The position numbers were made by a program, and so were the translations under genes. From Bordetella parapertussis (GTDB taxonomy: Bacteria > Pseudomonadota > Gammaproteobacteria > Burkholderiales > Burkholderiaceae_A): a stretch of 64,000 nucleotides of DNA. How positions within the stretch are numbered: position 1 is the first letter of the stretch; the number at the start of each line of letters is the position of its first letter. The notes beneath the pieces were generated by a model that worked only from the letters and a program-made list of their open reading frames with translations, did no database searches and was not told where the DNA came from. This document shows, piece after piece, positions 23,877 to 33,375 of this stretch. The stretch lies in contig CAMAZF010000008.1 in NCBI GenBank assembly GCA_945862985.1, positions 1 through 64,000 of the forward strand, written 5' to 3'.

Positions 23877-25757
23877 ATGAAAGCAAACATTCAACGCCCG
23901 ACGCTCCGCGTTCTCACCGCCGCCGTATTGGCGGCCTCCATCTCAGCCTGTGGCGGTGATGGCAACAACAAGGTAGACCTCAGCTCTTTTAACGCAACCA
24001 ATCTGGAGCCCACCCCCACCAGCCTGACCCTCTCGAAGGCCGGAGGCTACAGCACCAATCTGTTTGATGAGGGTGGCGCTGAAATCACTGCATTCGATGC
24101 AGCAAGTGTTCGTGCCTTTGTGGTGAACGCCAAGGCGGGAACGGTGGATGTCTTGAACCTCGTGGATCCCACCAAGCCTGCGAAGGTCGGTGAGATCAAG
24201 GCCTCTGCCGTGCTCGCTGGCGGAGAGATCAATAGCGTCGCTGTATCAAATGGCATTGTGGCCGCGGCGATTCAGGCCCCAGTGAAGACTGATGCAGGCC
24301 GGCTGGCACTCTACCGTGCAAGTGACTTGAGCCTGCTCTCCACCGTGACCATTGGCGCTGTGCCTGACAATGTCACTTTTTCACCCGATGGCAAGACGGT
24401 CTTGGTCGCCAACGAGGCCGAACCTTCCGACGATTATCAGACAGACCCTGAAGGTTCTGTGACCGTCGTGAACGTCGCTGATCCAGCCAAGCCAGTCGCA
24501 AAGACCGCTACGTTTACCGCATTCAATGGCCAAGAAGCCGCTCTGCGTGCGAAGGGCGTGCGCATCTACGGGCCTGGTGCCAATGCCTCTCAGGATCTGG
24601 AGCCCGAGTACATTGCAGTAACGCCCGACAGCAAGACTGCCTTCGTGACGCTGCAGGAAAACAATGCGCTGGCCAAAATCGACATCGCCACGGCCACCGT
24701 CACCGACATCATTGCCCTGGGCTACAAGGATTACGGCAAGGCCGGCAACGAGATCGACGCGAGCGACAAAGACAAGGCCATCAAGATTCAGGCTTGGCCT
24801 GGTGTGGTGGGCATGTATCAGCCGGACACCATCGCTGCATATTCGGCAGGAGGAAAAACCTATCTCGTCACGGCGAACGAGGGTGACGCACGGGCCTGGG
24901 GTGAAGACACCGATGCCTATTGGGCGGGGGATGCCTCCAAAGGCTTTGTGGAGGAGTTTCGGGTGAAGTACGTGGTCGACAAGAAGGGTTGGTCAGGGCG
25001 TGCTGGAGATGACCTTCCCCCACAACTGGCTGCACTCGCCAAGGGCGGTCTTCTGAACCCCGAGGTCTTCGCATACTGTGGCGCAACGGCCGGCGACCCA
25101 GGCAAATGCCGGGACGACGCCAATCTCGGACGACTGAACATCACCTGGACCCAGGGTTATCGCACCGACGCTCAGGGCAAGCCCGTCCTATTTAACGCGG
25201 CCGGTGAGCAGGATGCAGCCGGCGACCGCCTCATGTACGACAAGCTCTACTCCTACGGCGCCCGCTCCTTCACCATCTGGAACGAGCAGGGACAGCTGGT
25301 CTGGGACTCTGGCTCTGAGATAGAGAAGTTCCTCGCCAGCGACGAGTGTAAGGCTGGCCCCACACGCACCATCGCCTGTAAAGACTTCTTCAACCAAGGC
25401 CATGACGAAGGAGACGCGTTTGACAGCCGAAGTGATGCCAAGGGTCCCGAGCCCGAGGGTCTCGCAGTGGGTCAGGTCGGATCCAAGACTTACGCGTTTA
25501 TTGGCTTGGAGCGCATGGGTGGTGTGTTGGTTTATGACATCACCAACCCATCTGCACCCAAGCGGGTGGATTATCTGAACACGCGGACGGATTGGGTTCT
25601 AGACCCAGAGACCAATCTTTCGAAAGTGGGAGATCTTGGTCCTGAGGGCTTGACCTTCATTGCTGCAAAGGACTCGCCCAATGGCAAGCCTCTGCTGCTG
25701 GTCGGGAATGAGGTGAGTGGATCGACCGCCGTGATCCAACTCAACCTCAGCTACTGA
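23877..25757 (+). CDS. Choice-of-anchor I family lipoprotein (beta-propeller, phosphatase-like annotation in homologues)
   Basis: 626 residues. A signal peptide ends in a lipobox (S-I-S-A-C-G-G, Cys about 25), so the protein is a lipoprotein. The body shows repeated beta-propeller-like blades: V-V-N-A-K-A-G-T-V-D-V-L-N-L-V, V-P-D-N-V-T-F-S-P-D-G-K-T-V-L-V-A-N-E-A-E-P, and E-Y-I-A-V-T-P-D-S-K-T-A-F-V-T-L-Q-E-N-N. N-E-G-D-A-R-A-W-G-E-D near residue 335 and G-P-E-G-L near the end are hallmarks of the choice-of-anchor I family, some members of which are called alkaline-phosphatase-like. Acidic clusters suggest calcium binding. No enzymatic role is certain. Its stop codon directly abuts the convergent fadD stop (TGATCA). 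Confidence 0.88.
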   Translation: MKANIQRPTLRVLTAAVLAASISACGGDGNNKVDLSSFNATNLEPTPTSLTLSKAGGYSTNLFDEGGAEITAFDAASVRAFVVNAKAGTVDVLNLVDPTKPAKVGEIKASAVLAGGEINSVAVSNGIVAAAIQAPVKTDAGRLALYRASDLSLLSTVTIGAVPDNVTFSPDGKTVLVANEAEPSDDYQTDPEGSVTVVNVADPAKPVAKTATFTAFNGQEAALRAKGVRIYGPGANASQDLEPEYIAVTPDSKTAFVTLQENNALAKIDIATATVTDIIALGYKDYGKAGNEIDASDKDKAIKIQAWPGVVGMYQPDTIAAYSAGGKTYLVTANEGDARAWGEDTDAYWAGDASKGFVEEFRVKYVVDKKGWSGRAGDDLPPQLAALAKGGLLNPEVFAYCGATAGDPGKCRDDANLGRLNITWTQGYRTDAQGKPVLFNAAGEQDAAGDRLMYDKLYSYGARSFTIWNEQGQLVWDSGSEIEKFLASDECKAGPTRTIACKDFFNQGHDEGDAFDSRSDAKGPEPEGLAVGQVGSKTYAFIGLERMGGVLVYDITNPSAPKRVDYLNTRTDWVLDPETNLSKVGDLGPEGLTFIAAKDSPNGKPLLLVGNEVSGSTAVIQLNLSY

Positions 25758-27434
25758 TCACTCGCGCAAGGCCCGTCTGAGGATCTTGCCTACATTGGTC
25801 TTCGGCAGTTCGGTTCGGAACTCGATCTGCCGAGGCACCTTGTAGTTGGTGAGGCGCTCTCGACAATGGGCCAGCAGGCTGCCCTCGGTGAGGGTGGGAT
25901 CTTTGCGCACAATGAAGATCTTCACCGCCTCACCGGTCTGGGCGTCTGGCACACCCACTGCAGCTACCTCCTGCACCCCGGGGTGCTCGGCCACCACCTC
26001 TTCAATCTCGTTCGGATAGACGTTAAAGCCTGAGACGAGAATCATGTCTTTCTTGCGATCGACAATAAAGACAAAGCCGTTCTCGTCCATATAGCCCATA
26101 TCGCCGGTCTTGAAGAACCCATCCGGGGTGAAGATCTTGGCGGTTTCCTCCGGTTGGTTCCAGTAGCCAGGGGTGACCTGGGGGCCTGCAATACAGATTT
26201 CGCCGACCTGCCCGTGGGGAAGCGACTGGCCCTCGTCGTTGCGAATCTCTACTCGAGTGGAGGAGATGGGAAGACCAATCGACCCATTGAACTCCTTCGC
26301 GGTGAGCGGGTTGATGGTGGCAGCGGGTGACGTCTCGGTGAGGCCATAGGCCTGCGTGAGCGGGCTTCCTGTTACGGCCTGCCAGCGCTCTGCCACGGGT
26401 TTCTGGACCGCCATGCCTCCACCCAGATTGAGCCTGAGCTTGCTGTGGTCTAGCTTGCAGAACTCTGGATTGTTGAGCAGCGCATTGAAGAGCGTATTGA
26501 CCCCTGTGAAGACCGTCACGGGATGTTTGGCCCACTCTTTGACAAACCCGGGAATGTCTCTCGGGTTGGCGATGAGCAGGTTGCGTGCACCAAACATCAT
26601 GAAAGTCATGCAGTTCGCCGTGAGCGCAAAGATGTGATAAAGCGGCAGCGCAGTCACGATCAATTCTTCTGACGGTTTGATCTCGGGCTCGATCCAGGCC
26701 ATGGCTTGAAGCACATTGGCTGACATGTTTCGGTGGGTGAGGACAGCCCCCTTAGATGTGCCCGTGGTGCCCCCCGTGTACTGAAGGAAGGCAGGATCGT
26801 CGAGCGTGAGGCTGGCCCCTGCTGCCAAAGCCTGGGCCTTCGCCTTCGCATCGTGAAAGCCCAAATTCAGTGCCTTACGCAGCGAGATCGACCCGGGGAG
26901 TGACCATGCAGGAACGAGCTTCTTGACTCGTCGCACGACGAAGTTCACGAGCGTGCGTTTGGGCTGCGGCAGCATCTCTCCAAACGGGGTGACGATCACC
27001 TGCTCCACCGCCGTTCCCTCCTTGGCTTTCTGGAGGGTGTGGGCGAAGTTCTCGACGATCACGATGGCCTTGGCCCCAGAATCTTTCAGCTGAAAGTGAA
27101 GCTCGCGCGGGGTGTAGAGGGGGTTGCAGTTCACCACCACGCAGCCTGCACGCAGCGCCCCCATCAGTGCGATGGGATATTGAATCAGGTTGGGCATCAT
27201 CAGTGCCACCCGGTCGCCTTTTTTGAGCCCTGCTCTGTGGAGCCAGCTCGCGAAGGATTCACTCTGGGTGAGTAAGTCTCCATAGCTGATGCTGTGACCC
27301 AGACTGAGGTAAGCGGTCTGGGTGGCGAAGCGCGTGCAGGCGTCAACCATCATCTGACCGACGGGCTTGGCCCGCTGCAGATCAATTTCGGGCGGTACGC
27401 CCTTCGGGTAGTGCGCGAGCCATGGCTGGTTCAT
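25758..27434 (-). CDS. fadD: Long-chain fatty-acid-CoA ligase FadD
   Basis: 558 residues of the AMP-forming acyl-CoA synthetase family. The AMP-binding motif is Y-T-G-G-T-T-G-T-S-K-G; the adenylate motif Y-G-L-T-E-T-S-P follows; the hinge is near T-G-D-M-G-Y-M; the C-terminal lysine region is K-T-N-V-G-K-I-L-R-R. It activates free fatty acids to acyl-CoA using ATP. GAAGGAG 5 bases before ATG 27434 fixes the start. Last gene of the overlapping minus-strand beta-oxidation operon, with its first 53 bases inside the preceding DUF4442 gene. Confidence 0.95.
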   Translation of the reverse strand: MNQPWLAHYPKGVPPEIDLQRAKPVGQMMVDACTRFATQTAYLSLGHSISYGDLLTQSESFASWLHRAGLKKGDRVALMMPNLIQYPIALMGALRAGCVVVNCNPLYTPRELHFQLKDSGAKAIVIVENFAHTLQKAKEGTAVEQVIVTPFGEMLPQPKRTLVNFVVRRVKKLVPAWSLPGSISLRKALNLGFHDAKAKAQALAAGASLTLDDPAFLQYTGGTTGTSKGAVLTHRNMSANVLQAMAWIEPEIKPSEELIVTALPLYHIFALTANCMTFMMFGARNLLIANPRDIPGFVKEWAKHPVTVFTGVNTLFNALLNNPEFCKLDHSKLRLNLGGGMAVQKPVAERWQAVTGSPLTQAYGLTETSPAATINPLTAKEFNGSIGLPISSTRVEIRNDEGQSLPHGQVGEICIAGPQVTPGYWNQPEETAKIFTPDGFFKTGDMGYMDENGFVFIVDRKKDMILVSGFNVYPNEIEEVVAEHPGVQEVAAVGVPDAQTGEAVKIFIVRKDPTLTEGSLLAHCRERLTNYKVPRQIEFRTELPKTNVGKILRRALRE

Positions 27435-27942
27435 GAGAACTCCTTCGTCTGCGTTCGTAGTCTCGAGTTGCGAGGTATACCGTCCGCTCAACCGTGGCAT
27501 AGGTCTGTTGGTCTGCACCCACCAGGTCGATCGTAAACACGTGTTCTATCGCTTCCTCGGTCTGAAGTCGATGCTGGATTTCCTCAAGAAGCTTTTGGGG
27601 AACTTCAAAGCGTGCTCGCAGGTGCTGCTTGGCTGGCCGCCTAAAGCGAATGCTGGCCGACTTATCCCAGACCACCACGTTTTCAGGCCCAAGGGCGTGC
27701 AACAGCATGATGGGGTGAGGTCCATCCGTCACGGCGAACAAGGAGCCGCCATAGAGGGTTCCATTGGCGTTGCGGGTTCTCCAATTGAACCGGAGCTCGG
27801 CCTCCATGGCCAGCAGGTCAGGAGCGACCCATATCAGCCGCCCTCCCGACCCCCGAAAGGCCGGGAAGAAGTTAAACCCAACACGCAAGACTGTTGACCG
27901 CCAGCGTTTGGGCAGGCGGTCGAGTAAGTCCATAGGGCTCAC
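27382..27942 (-). CDS. DUF4442 hotdog-fold protein (putative acyl-CoA thioesterase)
   Basis: 186 residues. The central part (N-W-R-T-R-N-A-N-G-T-L-Y-G-G-S-L-F-A-V-T-D-G) matches the DUF4442/PaaI-like hotdog fold, in which the glycine-rich turn lies over the CoA pocket. The last 17 codons overlap the start of fadD by 53 bases in a different frame and are Arg-rich. Its start overlaps the upstream FadB/J-like stop (ATGA). In an operon of beta-oxidation genes it most likely hydrolyses or binds acyl-CoA, perhaps releasing products that cannot be degraded further. Confidence 0.85.
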   Translation of the reverse strand: MSPMDLLDRLPKRWRSTVLRVGFNFFPAFRGSGGRLIWVAPDLLAMEAELRFNWRTRNANGTLYGGSLFAVTDGPHPIMLLHALGPENVVVWDKSASIRFRRPAKQHLRARFEVPQKLLEEIQHRLQTEEAIEHVFTIDLVGADQQTYATVERTVYLATRDYERRRRSSHEPAMARALPEGRTARN

Positions 27943-29840
27943 TGGCGAGACCAGTGCAGCGGGCCGCCGCGGAAAGGGGGAAATCCAGTGCCGAAGATGA
28001 CGCCCGCGTCTGCGAGATCTGCATCGGCGACAACACCCTCAGCAACCAGGCGCTCCGCTCGATCCACCAGCGGCTGCAGGAGTCGCTCCGCCAACCCAGC
28101 GGGCAGACTGCCGCTGAAAGGCTGTCGACTGGCGCGGCCCTGAGTCCAGGTGTAGAAGCCCTTGCCGGACTTCTTACCCAGGTCTCCGGCATTCACACGA
28201 GCCTGCAGGCAGCTCGGTGCTGTTTGCCCGTCTGCGGCCAGGGTCTGTCCAGCAGCCATGGCAATGTCGAGTCCCACCGTATCGGCCAGCTCCAGTGGGC
28301 CCATGGGCATTCCAAAGTTTCGACAGGCCTGGTCAATGGCCTCGGGTGAGAGGCCCTCATCCACGGCCCGCATCGCGGCCAGCATGTAAGGAGCGAGCAC
28401 TGCATTCACCAGAAACCCAGGCGCACTCTTGACGGGGAGTGGCAGCTTGTCGAGTCCCTTGACGAATGCAAGGGATCTGCTGAGCGCGTTCGGGTCCGTC
28501 TGTTCAAGGCCTATGACTTCGACTAGGGGAAGCTGGGCCACAGGGTTGAAGAAGTGAATCCCCACCAGGCGTTCGGGGCGTGCCAGCTCCGTTGCGAGAT
28601 CCTCCAGCCGAAGGCTCGAGGTGTTGCTCGCCAAAATGGCGCTCGGCTTGAGCTTGGGCTCGATGGTCCTGAAGAGGCTGTGCTTGGCCTCAAGACTCTC
28701 AAAAATGGCCTCGATCACCAGGTCGGCCTTGGCGACTCCAGCCCCCTCAGGATCGGGCATCAATCGGTCCATGGCCGCTCGTGCGCGAAGTGGATCCCGA
28801 AGCCGCCTGCCAAAGAGGGAGGCCGCTCGTGAGAGCGCCGGCTGAATGCGAGCAAGCGACTGGTCTTGAAGGGTCACGGTGTGGCCGCGCAGCGCGCACC
28901 AGGCGGCGATATCGCCGCCCATGGTGCCTGCCCCAATCACATGGACATGATCCACTTTGGATGCATCACTCTTTCCAAAACCTTTAAGACGCTCTTGAAG
29001 GAAGAAGACGCGAACGAGATTGGCGGTCGTGGGGGAGAGCACGAGGGCATCGAGTGCCTTGGGGTCCTTCAGGCTGTCGCCCTGGTGCTTGAGCCAACAG
29101 TCGATGATGGCGTAAGGCGCGGGGTACTGATCTTGACGAACTTTCTGCGCCACCGATTTTCGTGCAAGGTGAGCAACCACGGCACGCATGGGGCCCCAGT
29201 TCATGAGGGCATTCATGCCCTTGGCTCGGGCTCTGGGCTTGTTGCTGGCCAAGAGCCATCGTGCTGAGGCTTCCGCAACCCGCGGCGCTACGGCCAGGTC
29301 CACCATGCCCATGCGCTTGGCGCGACGAGCATCGACGGTCTTTCCCGTCAGCATGAGATCCAGCGCAGCCTGGGGTCCTGTGAGGCTCGGAAGCCTGGCA
29401 ATGCCACCCCAGCCGGGCAGAATGCCGAGCATCACCTCCGGCAGCCCAAGCTTGGTACTCGGATCGTCCACGGCCACTCGATAGCGGCAGGCCAGAGAGA
29501 GTTCAAGACCACCACCAAGGCAGACGCCTTGAATGAGTGCAAGGGTCGGGAATCGCAGGGCAGCGACTCGGTTAAAGAGGTGCCAGCCACGGGCCACCAG
29601 CTCCCGCGCCTGCTCGGGGGTCTTGAGTGTGGTGAACTCTTCAATGTTTGCCCCGGCAATGAATCCGTTCGCTTTGCCCGATCGGATCACGAGTGCCTTT
29701 GGGGGGCTTGCCTCGAGCGCATCGACCAGGATGCTGAGCTCAGCCATGGCCTCTTTAGAGAGCGTATTGAGGCCGGCTCCGGGCGTGGCGATGGTGAGCC
29801 AGGCCAGATCGTCTGCGTCGCGTGTGAGTGTCCAGTTCAT
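27939..29840 (-). CDS. FadB/FadJ-like enoyl-CoA hydratase / 3-hydroxyacyl-CoA dehydrogenase
   Basis: 633 residues, about 90 shorter than typical FadB/FadJ. The crotonase half has Q-G-V-C-L-G-G-G-L-E-L and L-G-L-P-E-V, with both catalytic glutamates. The dehydrogenase half has the NAD motif V-I-G-A-G-T-M-G-G and the His motif G-I-H-F-F-N-P. The shortening lies mainly in the C-terminal dehydrogenase repeat. ATG 29840 shares a base with the stop of the upstream thiolase (TGATG) and is preceded by GGAGG; an upstream extension to 29888 would run into the thiolase. It performs the second and third steps of fatty-acid oxidation; the second copy at the start of the window may be specialised. Confidence 0.94.
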   Translation of the reverse strand: MNWTLTRDADDLAWLTIATPGAGLNTLSKEAMAELSILVDALEASPPKALVIRSGKANGFIAGANIEEFTTLKTPEQARELVARGWHLFNRVAALRFPTLALIQGVCLGGGLELSLACRYRVAVDDPSTKLGLPEVMLGILPGWGGIARLPSLTGPQAALDLMLTGKTVDARRAKRMGMVDLAVAPRVAEASARWLLASNKPRARAKGMNALMNWGPMRAVVAHLARKSVAQKVRQDQYPAPYAIIDCWLKHQGDSLKDPKALDALVLSPTTANLVRVFFLQERLKGFGKSDASKVDHVHVIGAGTMGGDIAAWCALRGHTVTLQDQSLARIQPALSRAASLFGRRLRDPLRARAAMDRLMPDPEGAGVAKADLVIEAIFESLEAKHSLFRTIEPKLKPSAILASNTSSLRLEDLATELARPERLVGIHFFNPVAQLPLVEVIGLEQTDPNALSRSLAFVKGLDKLPLPVKSAPGFLVNAVLAPYMLAAMRAVDEGLSPEAIDQACRNFGMPMGPLELADTVGLDIAMAAGQTLAADGQTAPSCLQARVNAGDLGKKSGKGFYTWTQGRASRQPFSGSLPAGLAERLLQPLVDRAERLVAEGVVADADLADAGVIFGTGFPPFRGGPLHWSRQ

Positions 29841-31120
29841 CAGAGTGCCTCCACCAGAATGGCGCCGCCTTGGCCGCCACCAATACAAATGGCCGCAAGA
29901 CCGCGCTTGAGTCCACGAGCGCGAAGCGCCTGTGCCAGGTGCAGCGTGATGCGGGCCCCAGATGCACCCACGGGGTGGCCAATCGCCACGGCTCCGCCAT
30001 CGACGTTGAGCTTGTCTTCATCGATGCTCCCAAACGCGGAGGACAGTCCAAGATGGGTTCGGCAGTAGTCCTCACTCTCCCAGGCTCTCTGGCAGGCCAT
30101 CACCTGTGCTGCAAAGGCCTCATTGATCTCAACCAGGTCAAGGTCGTTGAGCGTCAGGTGATGACGCTGAAGAAGCGGCGTGGCAGCATGCACTGGTCCA
30201 AGCCCCATCTCTGCTGGGTCTAGCCCTGCCCACTGGAGGTCGGTGAGCCTGGCGATGGGCTTGAGGCCCCATCTTGTCACGGCCTCCTCGGAGGCCAGCA
30301 GCACCATGGCAGCACCGTCAGTCACCTGAGAGCTGTTGCCCGCGGTGATGTTTCCCGCGGGCTTGTCGAAGACTGGACGCAGCTTCGCCAGACCGGCGAG
30401 ACTTGCGTCCGTGCGCACGCCATCGTCTTCCTCGAACGTCTCCCCTTTGCTGGAGACGACAGGGGCGATCTCGCTGAATGCACCCGCTGTTCGGGCCGAG
30501 ACCGCTCGCTGATGGCTGCGCAATGAGAACGCGTCCATCTCGCTGCGTGAGATCTTGAACCGATGGGCAAGGTTCTCGGCTGTTTGTCCCATCGACAGGC
30601 CGACCACTGGATCGGTCAGGCCTCGCAACAGACTGATCACTGGCTTCAGGGCAGACGCGACAGGAAGGCGCAGAAAGTGTTGTAGCTTCTGCATCGGAGT
30701 GCGTTGCCTGGTCGCTTGTGCGAACCAGCGCACCATCGGGTCGTCGTAGGTGAGGGGCGAGCGCGAGAGCGCATCTACCCCACCTGCGAGCACGAGCTGG
30801 CTGCGACCGGTTTCCAGACTCATCCATGCAGCATCAATGGCCTGAAGCCCCGAGGCACAGTTGCGCATGACCGTATGTGCTTGCACGCCATGACCACAGC
30901 CGAGTCGGAGCGAGACCACACGACCAATGTTGGCCTCGTCTGCAGAAGGTATGGCGCAGCCGACCACCACCTCATCGAGGTCTTTGGCCTCCATGGGCTG
31001 ACGCATCAGAAGTGCTCGACCGGCTTGTACGGCAAGGTCTGAGGCTGAGAAAGGGCCAGGTGACCCTTTGGCCTTCAGAAACGGTGTGCGAGCACCGTCA
31101 ACGAGGTAAATCGGCTTCAT
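29840..31120 (-). CDS. Acetyl-CoA C-acyltransferase (thiolase, FadI-like)
   Basis: 426 residues. The active-site cysteine is C88 in M-R-N-C-A-S-G-L-Q, N-E-A-F-A-A-Q and I-G-H-P-V-G-A-S-G-A supply the catalytic histidine, and C-I-G-G-G-Q-G near the end supplies the second cysteine. It releases acetyl-CoA from 3-ketoacyl-CoA. Length and context with FadE, FadB/J and FadD suggest a FadI-type long-chain thiolase. Its start overlaps the fadE stop (ATGA). Confidence 0.94.
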   Translation of the reverse strand: MKPIYLVDGARTPFLKAKGSPGPFSASDLAVQAGRALLMRQPMEAKDLDEVVVGCAIPSADEANIGRVVSLRLGCGHGVQAHTVMRNCASGLQAIDAAWMSLETGRSQLVLAGGVDALSRSPLTYDDPMVRWFAQATRQRTPMQKLQHFLRLPVASALKPVISLLRGLTDPVVGLSMGQTAENLAHRFKISRSEMDAFSLRSHQRAVSARTAGAFSEIAPVVSSKGETFEEDDGVRTDASLAGLAKLRPVFDKPAGNITAGNSSQVTDGAAMVLLASEEAVTRWGLKPIARLTDLQWAGLDPAEMGLGPVHAATPLLQRHHLTLNDLDLVEINEAFAAQVMACQRAWESEDYCRTHLGLSSAFGSIDEDKLNVDGGAVAIGHPVGASGARITLHLAQALRARGLKRGLAAICIGGGQGGAILVEAL

Positions 31121-33375
31121 GCGGCTTCCTTTTTAGGGAGGTTTGCGCTGGCGTGAATCTCAAAGGGAAAGTCATCGACATGAATGACCAGATCGCGCAG
31201 ACGATCTCGCTCCTTCAACTGTGCGGCTTCGAAGCTGGTCATCAGCCCTTTATTTAGCGCAATCTCGATGCGATTGTGCAGGGTGAGGTCGAGCTGATCG
31301 TCAAAGGCTCCAGCCTTCTCCGCCTGCCGAAGCTTGGCCTCAATGGGCTCGGACCTCAGGGTAGCCTCGAGTGCCGCCTCTAGTGCACCCATGGCCTCTT
31401 GCTCTTGCGCGGGCAGATACACGCTGGCGGTGAGCCGGTCACGGATGGCACTGGGCTGAGTGAGGGTCTGGGCCACCCTCTGGCGCAGGCGGTCGCTGGG
31501 CGAGGTGACAGTGAGTCCGAAGGGAAAGAGCAAGGCTTTGAGGAGCGAACTGAGCGCGCCGAGTGGGTGGTTCTCAAACACGCCGCGCATGGCGTTTGAC
31601 AGGTCCACCTCAAGGGACATGAGTGCGTGACGCACCACAGGCTCAGCGTCTGCGGGGAAGCCCTCGTCTTGATGCCGTTTGATGACTGCACTGGCGAGAA
31701 ACTGAAAGGCGAGGAGGTCACCCAGGCGAGCGGACAGCATCTCACGGCGCTTGAGGCTGCCACCCAGCATCAGCATCGTGAGGTCACTGACAAACGCGCT
31801 TGCGGCTGACCACCGCGTGAGCCTCTGCTGCGCTCTTTGGATAAACGCTGGAGCCCCCGCTTGCGGCGAGACGCCACGGGCTCCGGTCCAGCCCAGCGCA
31901 ATGGCCCTCAAACCATTGATGCCTAGATGGCGCATATGCCCCCAGAATGCGCGCCCGAACTCCGACTGACCTTGGCGGGGGTCGGTCAACTGTGCAGCCT
32001 GCATCTCCTTGAGAAGATGGGGGTGACAACGGATGGCACCTTGACCAAACAGAATCAGGCTGCGCGTGAGGATATTGGCGCCCTCCACCGTAATGCTGAC
32101 CGGGATCTGTTGATAAATGCCCCCCATGATGTTGCCGGGGCCCATGCAAATGCCTTTGCCACCCACGATGTCCATGCCATCACTCACCACTCGGCGCGTG
32201 CGTTCGGTGACGTGGTACTTGGCAATGGCAGACACCACCGAGGGCTTCTCACCGAGGTCAATCGCCGATGCGGCAAATCTGCGAGTGGCATCGTTGATAT
32301 AGGTGTCACTGGCGATGCGTGCGAGGGCCTCTTCAATGCCTTCAAATTTACTGATGGGGGTCTTGAATTGACTGCGCACGCGCGCGTAGCCTCCCACCAG
32401 CCGAGCCGTGAGTTGGCTCATGCCCGCATTGGATGAGGGGAGGGAAATGGCACGCCCGGCCGAGAGGCACTCCATGAGCATGCGCCAGCCTTGACCCGCA
32501 CGCTCAGGTCCGCCAATGATGAAGTCCAGTGGCATGAAGACGTCATGACCTTGGGTGGGTCCGTTCATGAAGTAGGTGTTCAGGGGAATGTGCCTTCTGC
32601 CAATCTCTACCCCTGGATGGCTGCGCGGGACCAGTGCACAGGTGATGCCGATGTCTCTGCCCTTTCCGAGCAGGTTGTCGGGGTCAATGAGACGAAATGC
32701 CAGACCCAGAACCGTACAGACGGGTGCCAGGGTGATGTAGCGCTTGTTCCAAGATACCCGCATGCCGAGCACCTCTTGCCCTTGCCACTGTCCTTTACAG
32801 ACCACACCCAAGTCTGGAATGGAGGCGGCATCACTGCCTGCCCAGGGGCTGGTGAGTGCGAACGCGGGGATTTCTTCGCCGCGCGCGAGCCTCGGAAGGT
32901 AGTGCTGCTTCTGCGCCTCGGTACCGTAATGCAGGAGCAGTTCAGCTGGGCCCAGTGAGTTAGGCACCATCACGGAGACCGCAAGTGGTGAGGAACGCGT
33001 GGAGAGGCGAGCAATCACCTGAGAATGTGCGTAGGCAGAGAACCCAAGACCGCCATACGCCTTGGGAATGATCATCCCTAGAAAGCCCCTGTCCTTGATG
33101 AACTTCCACGCCTCTGCAGGCATATCAAAGGTCTCATGGTTGATGGGCCAATCATTCACCATGGCGCAGGCCTGAGGCACCTCATGATCGAGGAAGGCTT
33201 GCTCCTCCGGTGTGAGTCGGGGTGCAGGGAGGGCTGCGAGCTTCTCCCAGTTTGGATGGCCGGAGAAGAGGTCCGATTCCCACCAGGTGGTTCCGGCCTC
33301 GAGTGCTGCGCGCTCGGTTTCCGACATGGCAGGAAGTGCCTTTCGGAAGGCTTTAAAAATGAGACCTGTGATCAT
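31117..33375 (-). CDS. fadE: Acyl-CoA dehydrogenase FadE
   Basis: 752 residues: the long FadE form, with an ACAD core of about 480 residues (S-P-W-A-G-S-D-A-A-S-I-P, G-I-T-C-A-L-V-P, P-S-S-N-A-G) and a C-terminal extension (DUF1974-like) holding segments such as N-A-M-R-G-V-F-E-N-H-P-L-G. It oxidises long- and medium-chain acyl-CoA in the first step of beta-oxidation. ATG 33375 overlaps the tetR stop and has GGAG 8 bases upstream. Somewhat shorter than the E. coli enzyme (814). Confidence 0.95.
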   Translation of the reverse strand: MITGLIFKAFRKALPAMSETERAALEAGTTWWESDLFSGHPNWEKLAALPAPRLTPEEQAFLDHEVPQACAMVNDWPINHETFDMPAEAWKFIKDRGFLGMIIPKAYGGLGFSAYAHSQVIARLSTRSSPLAVSVMVPNSLGPAELLLHYGTEAQKQHYLPRLARGEEIPAFALTSPWAGSDAASIPDLGVVCKGQWQGQEVLGMRVSWNKRYITLAPVCTVLGLAFRLIDPDNLLGKGRDIGITCALVPRSHPGVEIGRRHIPLNTYFMNGPTQGHDVFMPLDFIIGGPERAGQGWRMLMECLSAGRAISLPSSNAGMSQLTARLVGGYARVRSQFKTPISKFEGIEEALARIASDTYINDATRRFAASAIDLGEKPSVVSAIAKYHVTERTRRVVSDGMDIVGGKGICMGPGNIMGGIYQQIPVSITVEGANILTRSLILFGQGAIRCHPHLLKEMQAAQLTDPRQGQSEFGRAFWGHMRHLGINGLRAIALGWTGARGVSPQAGAPAFIQRAQQRLTRWSAASAFVSDLTMLMLGGSLKRREMLSARLGDLLAFQFLASAVIKRHQDEGFPADAEPVVRHALMSLEVDLSNAMRGVFENHPLGALSSLLKALLFPFGLTVTSPSDRLRQRVAQTLTQPSAIRDRLTASVYLPAQEQEAMGALEAALEATLRSEPIEAKLRQAEKAGAFDDQLDLTLHNRIEIALNKGLMTSFEAAQLKERDRLRDLVIHVDDFPFEIHASANLPKKEAA

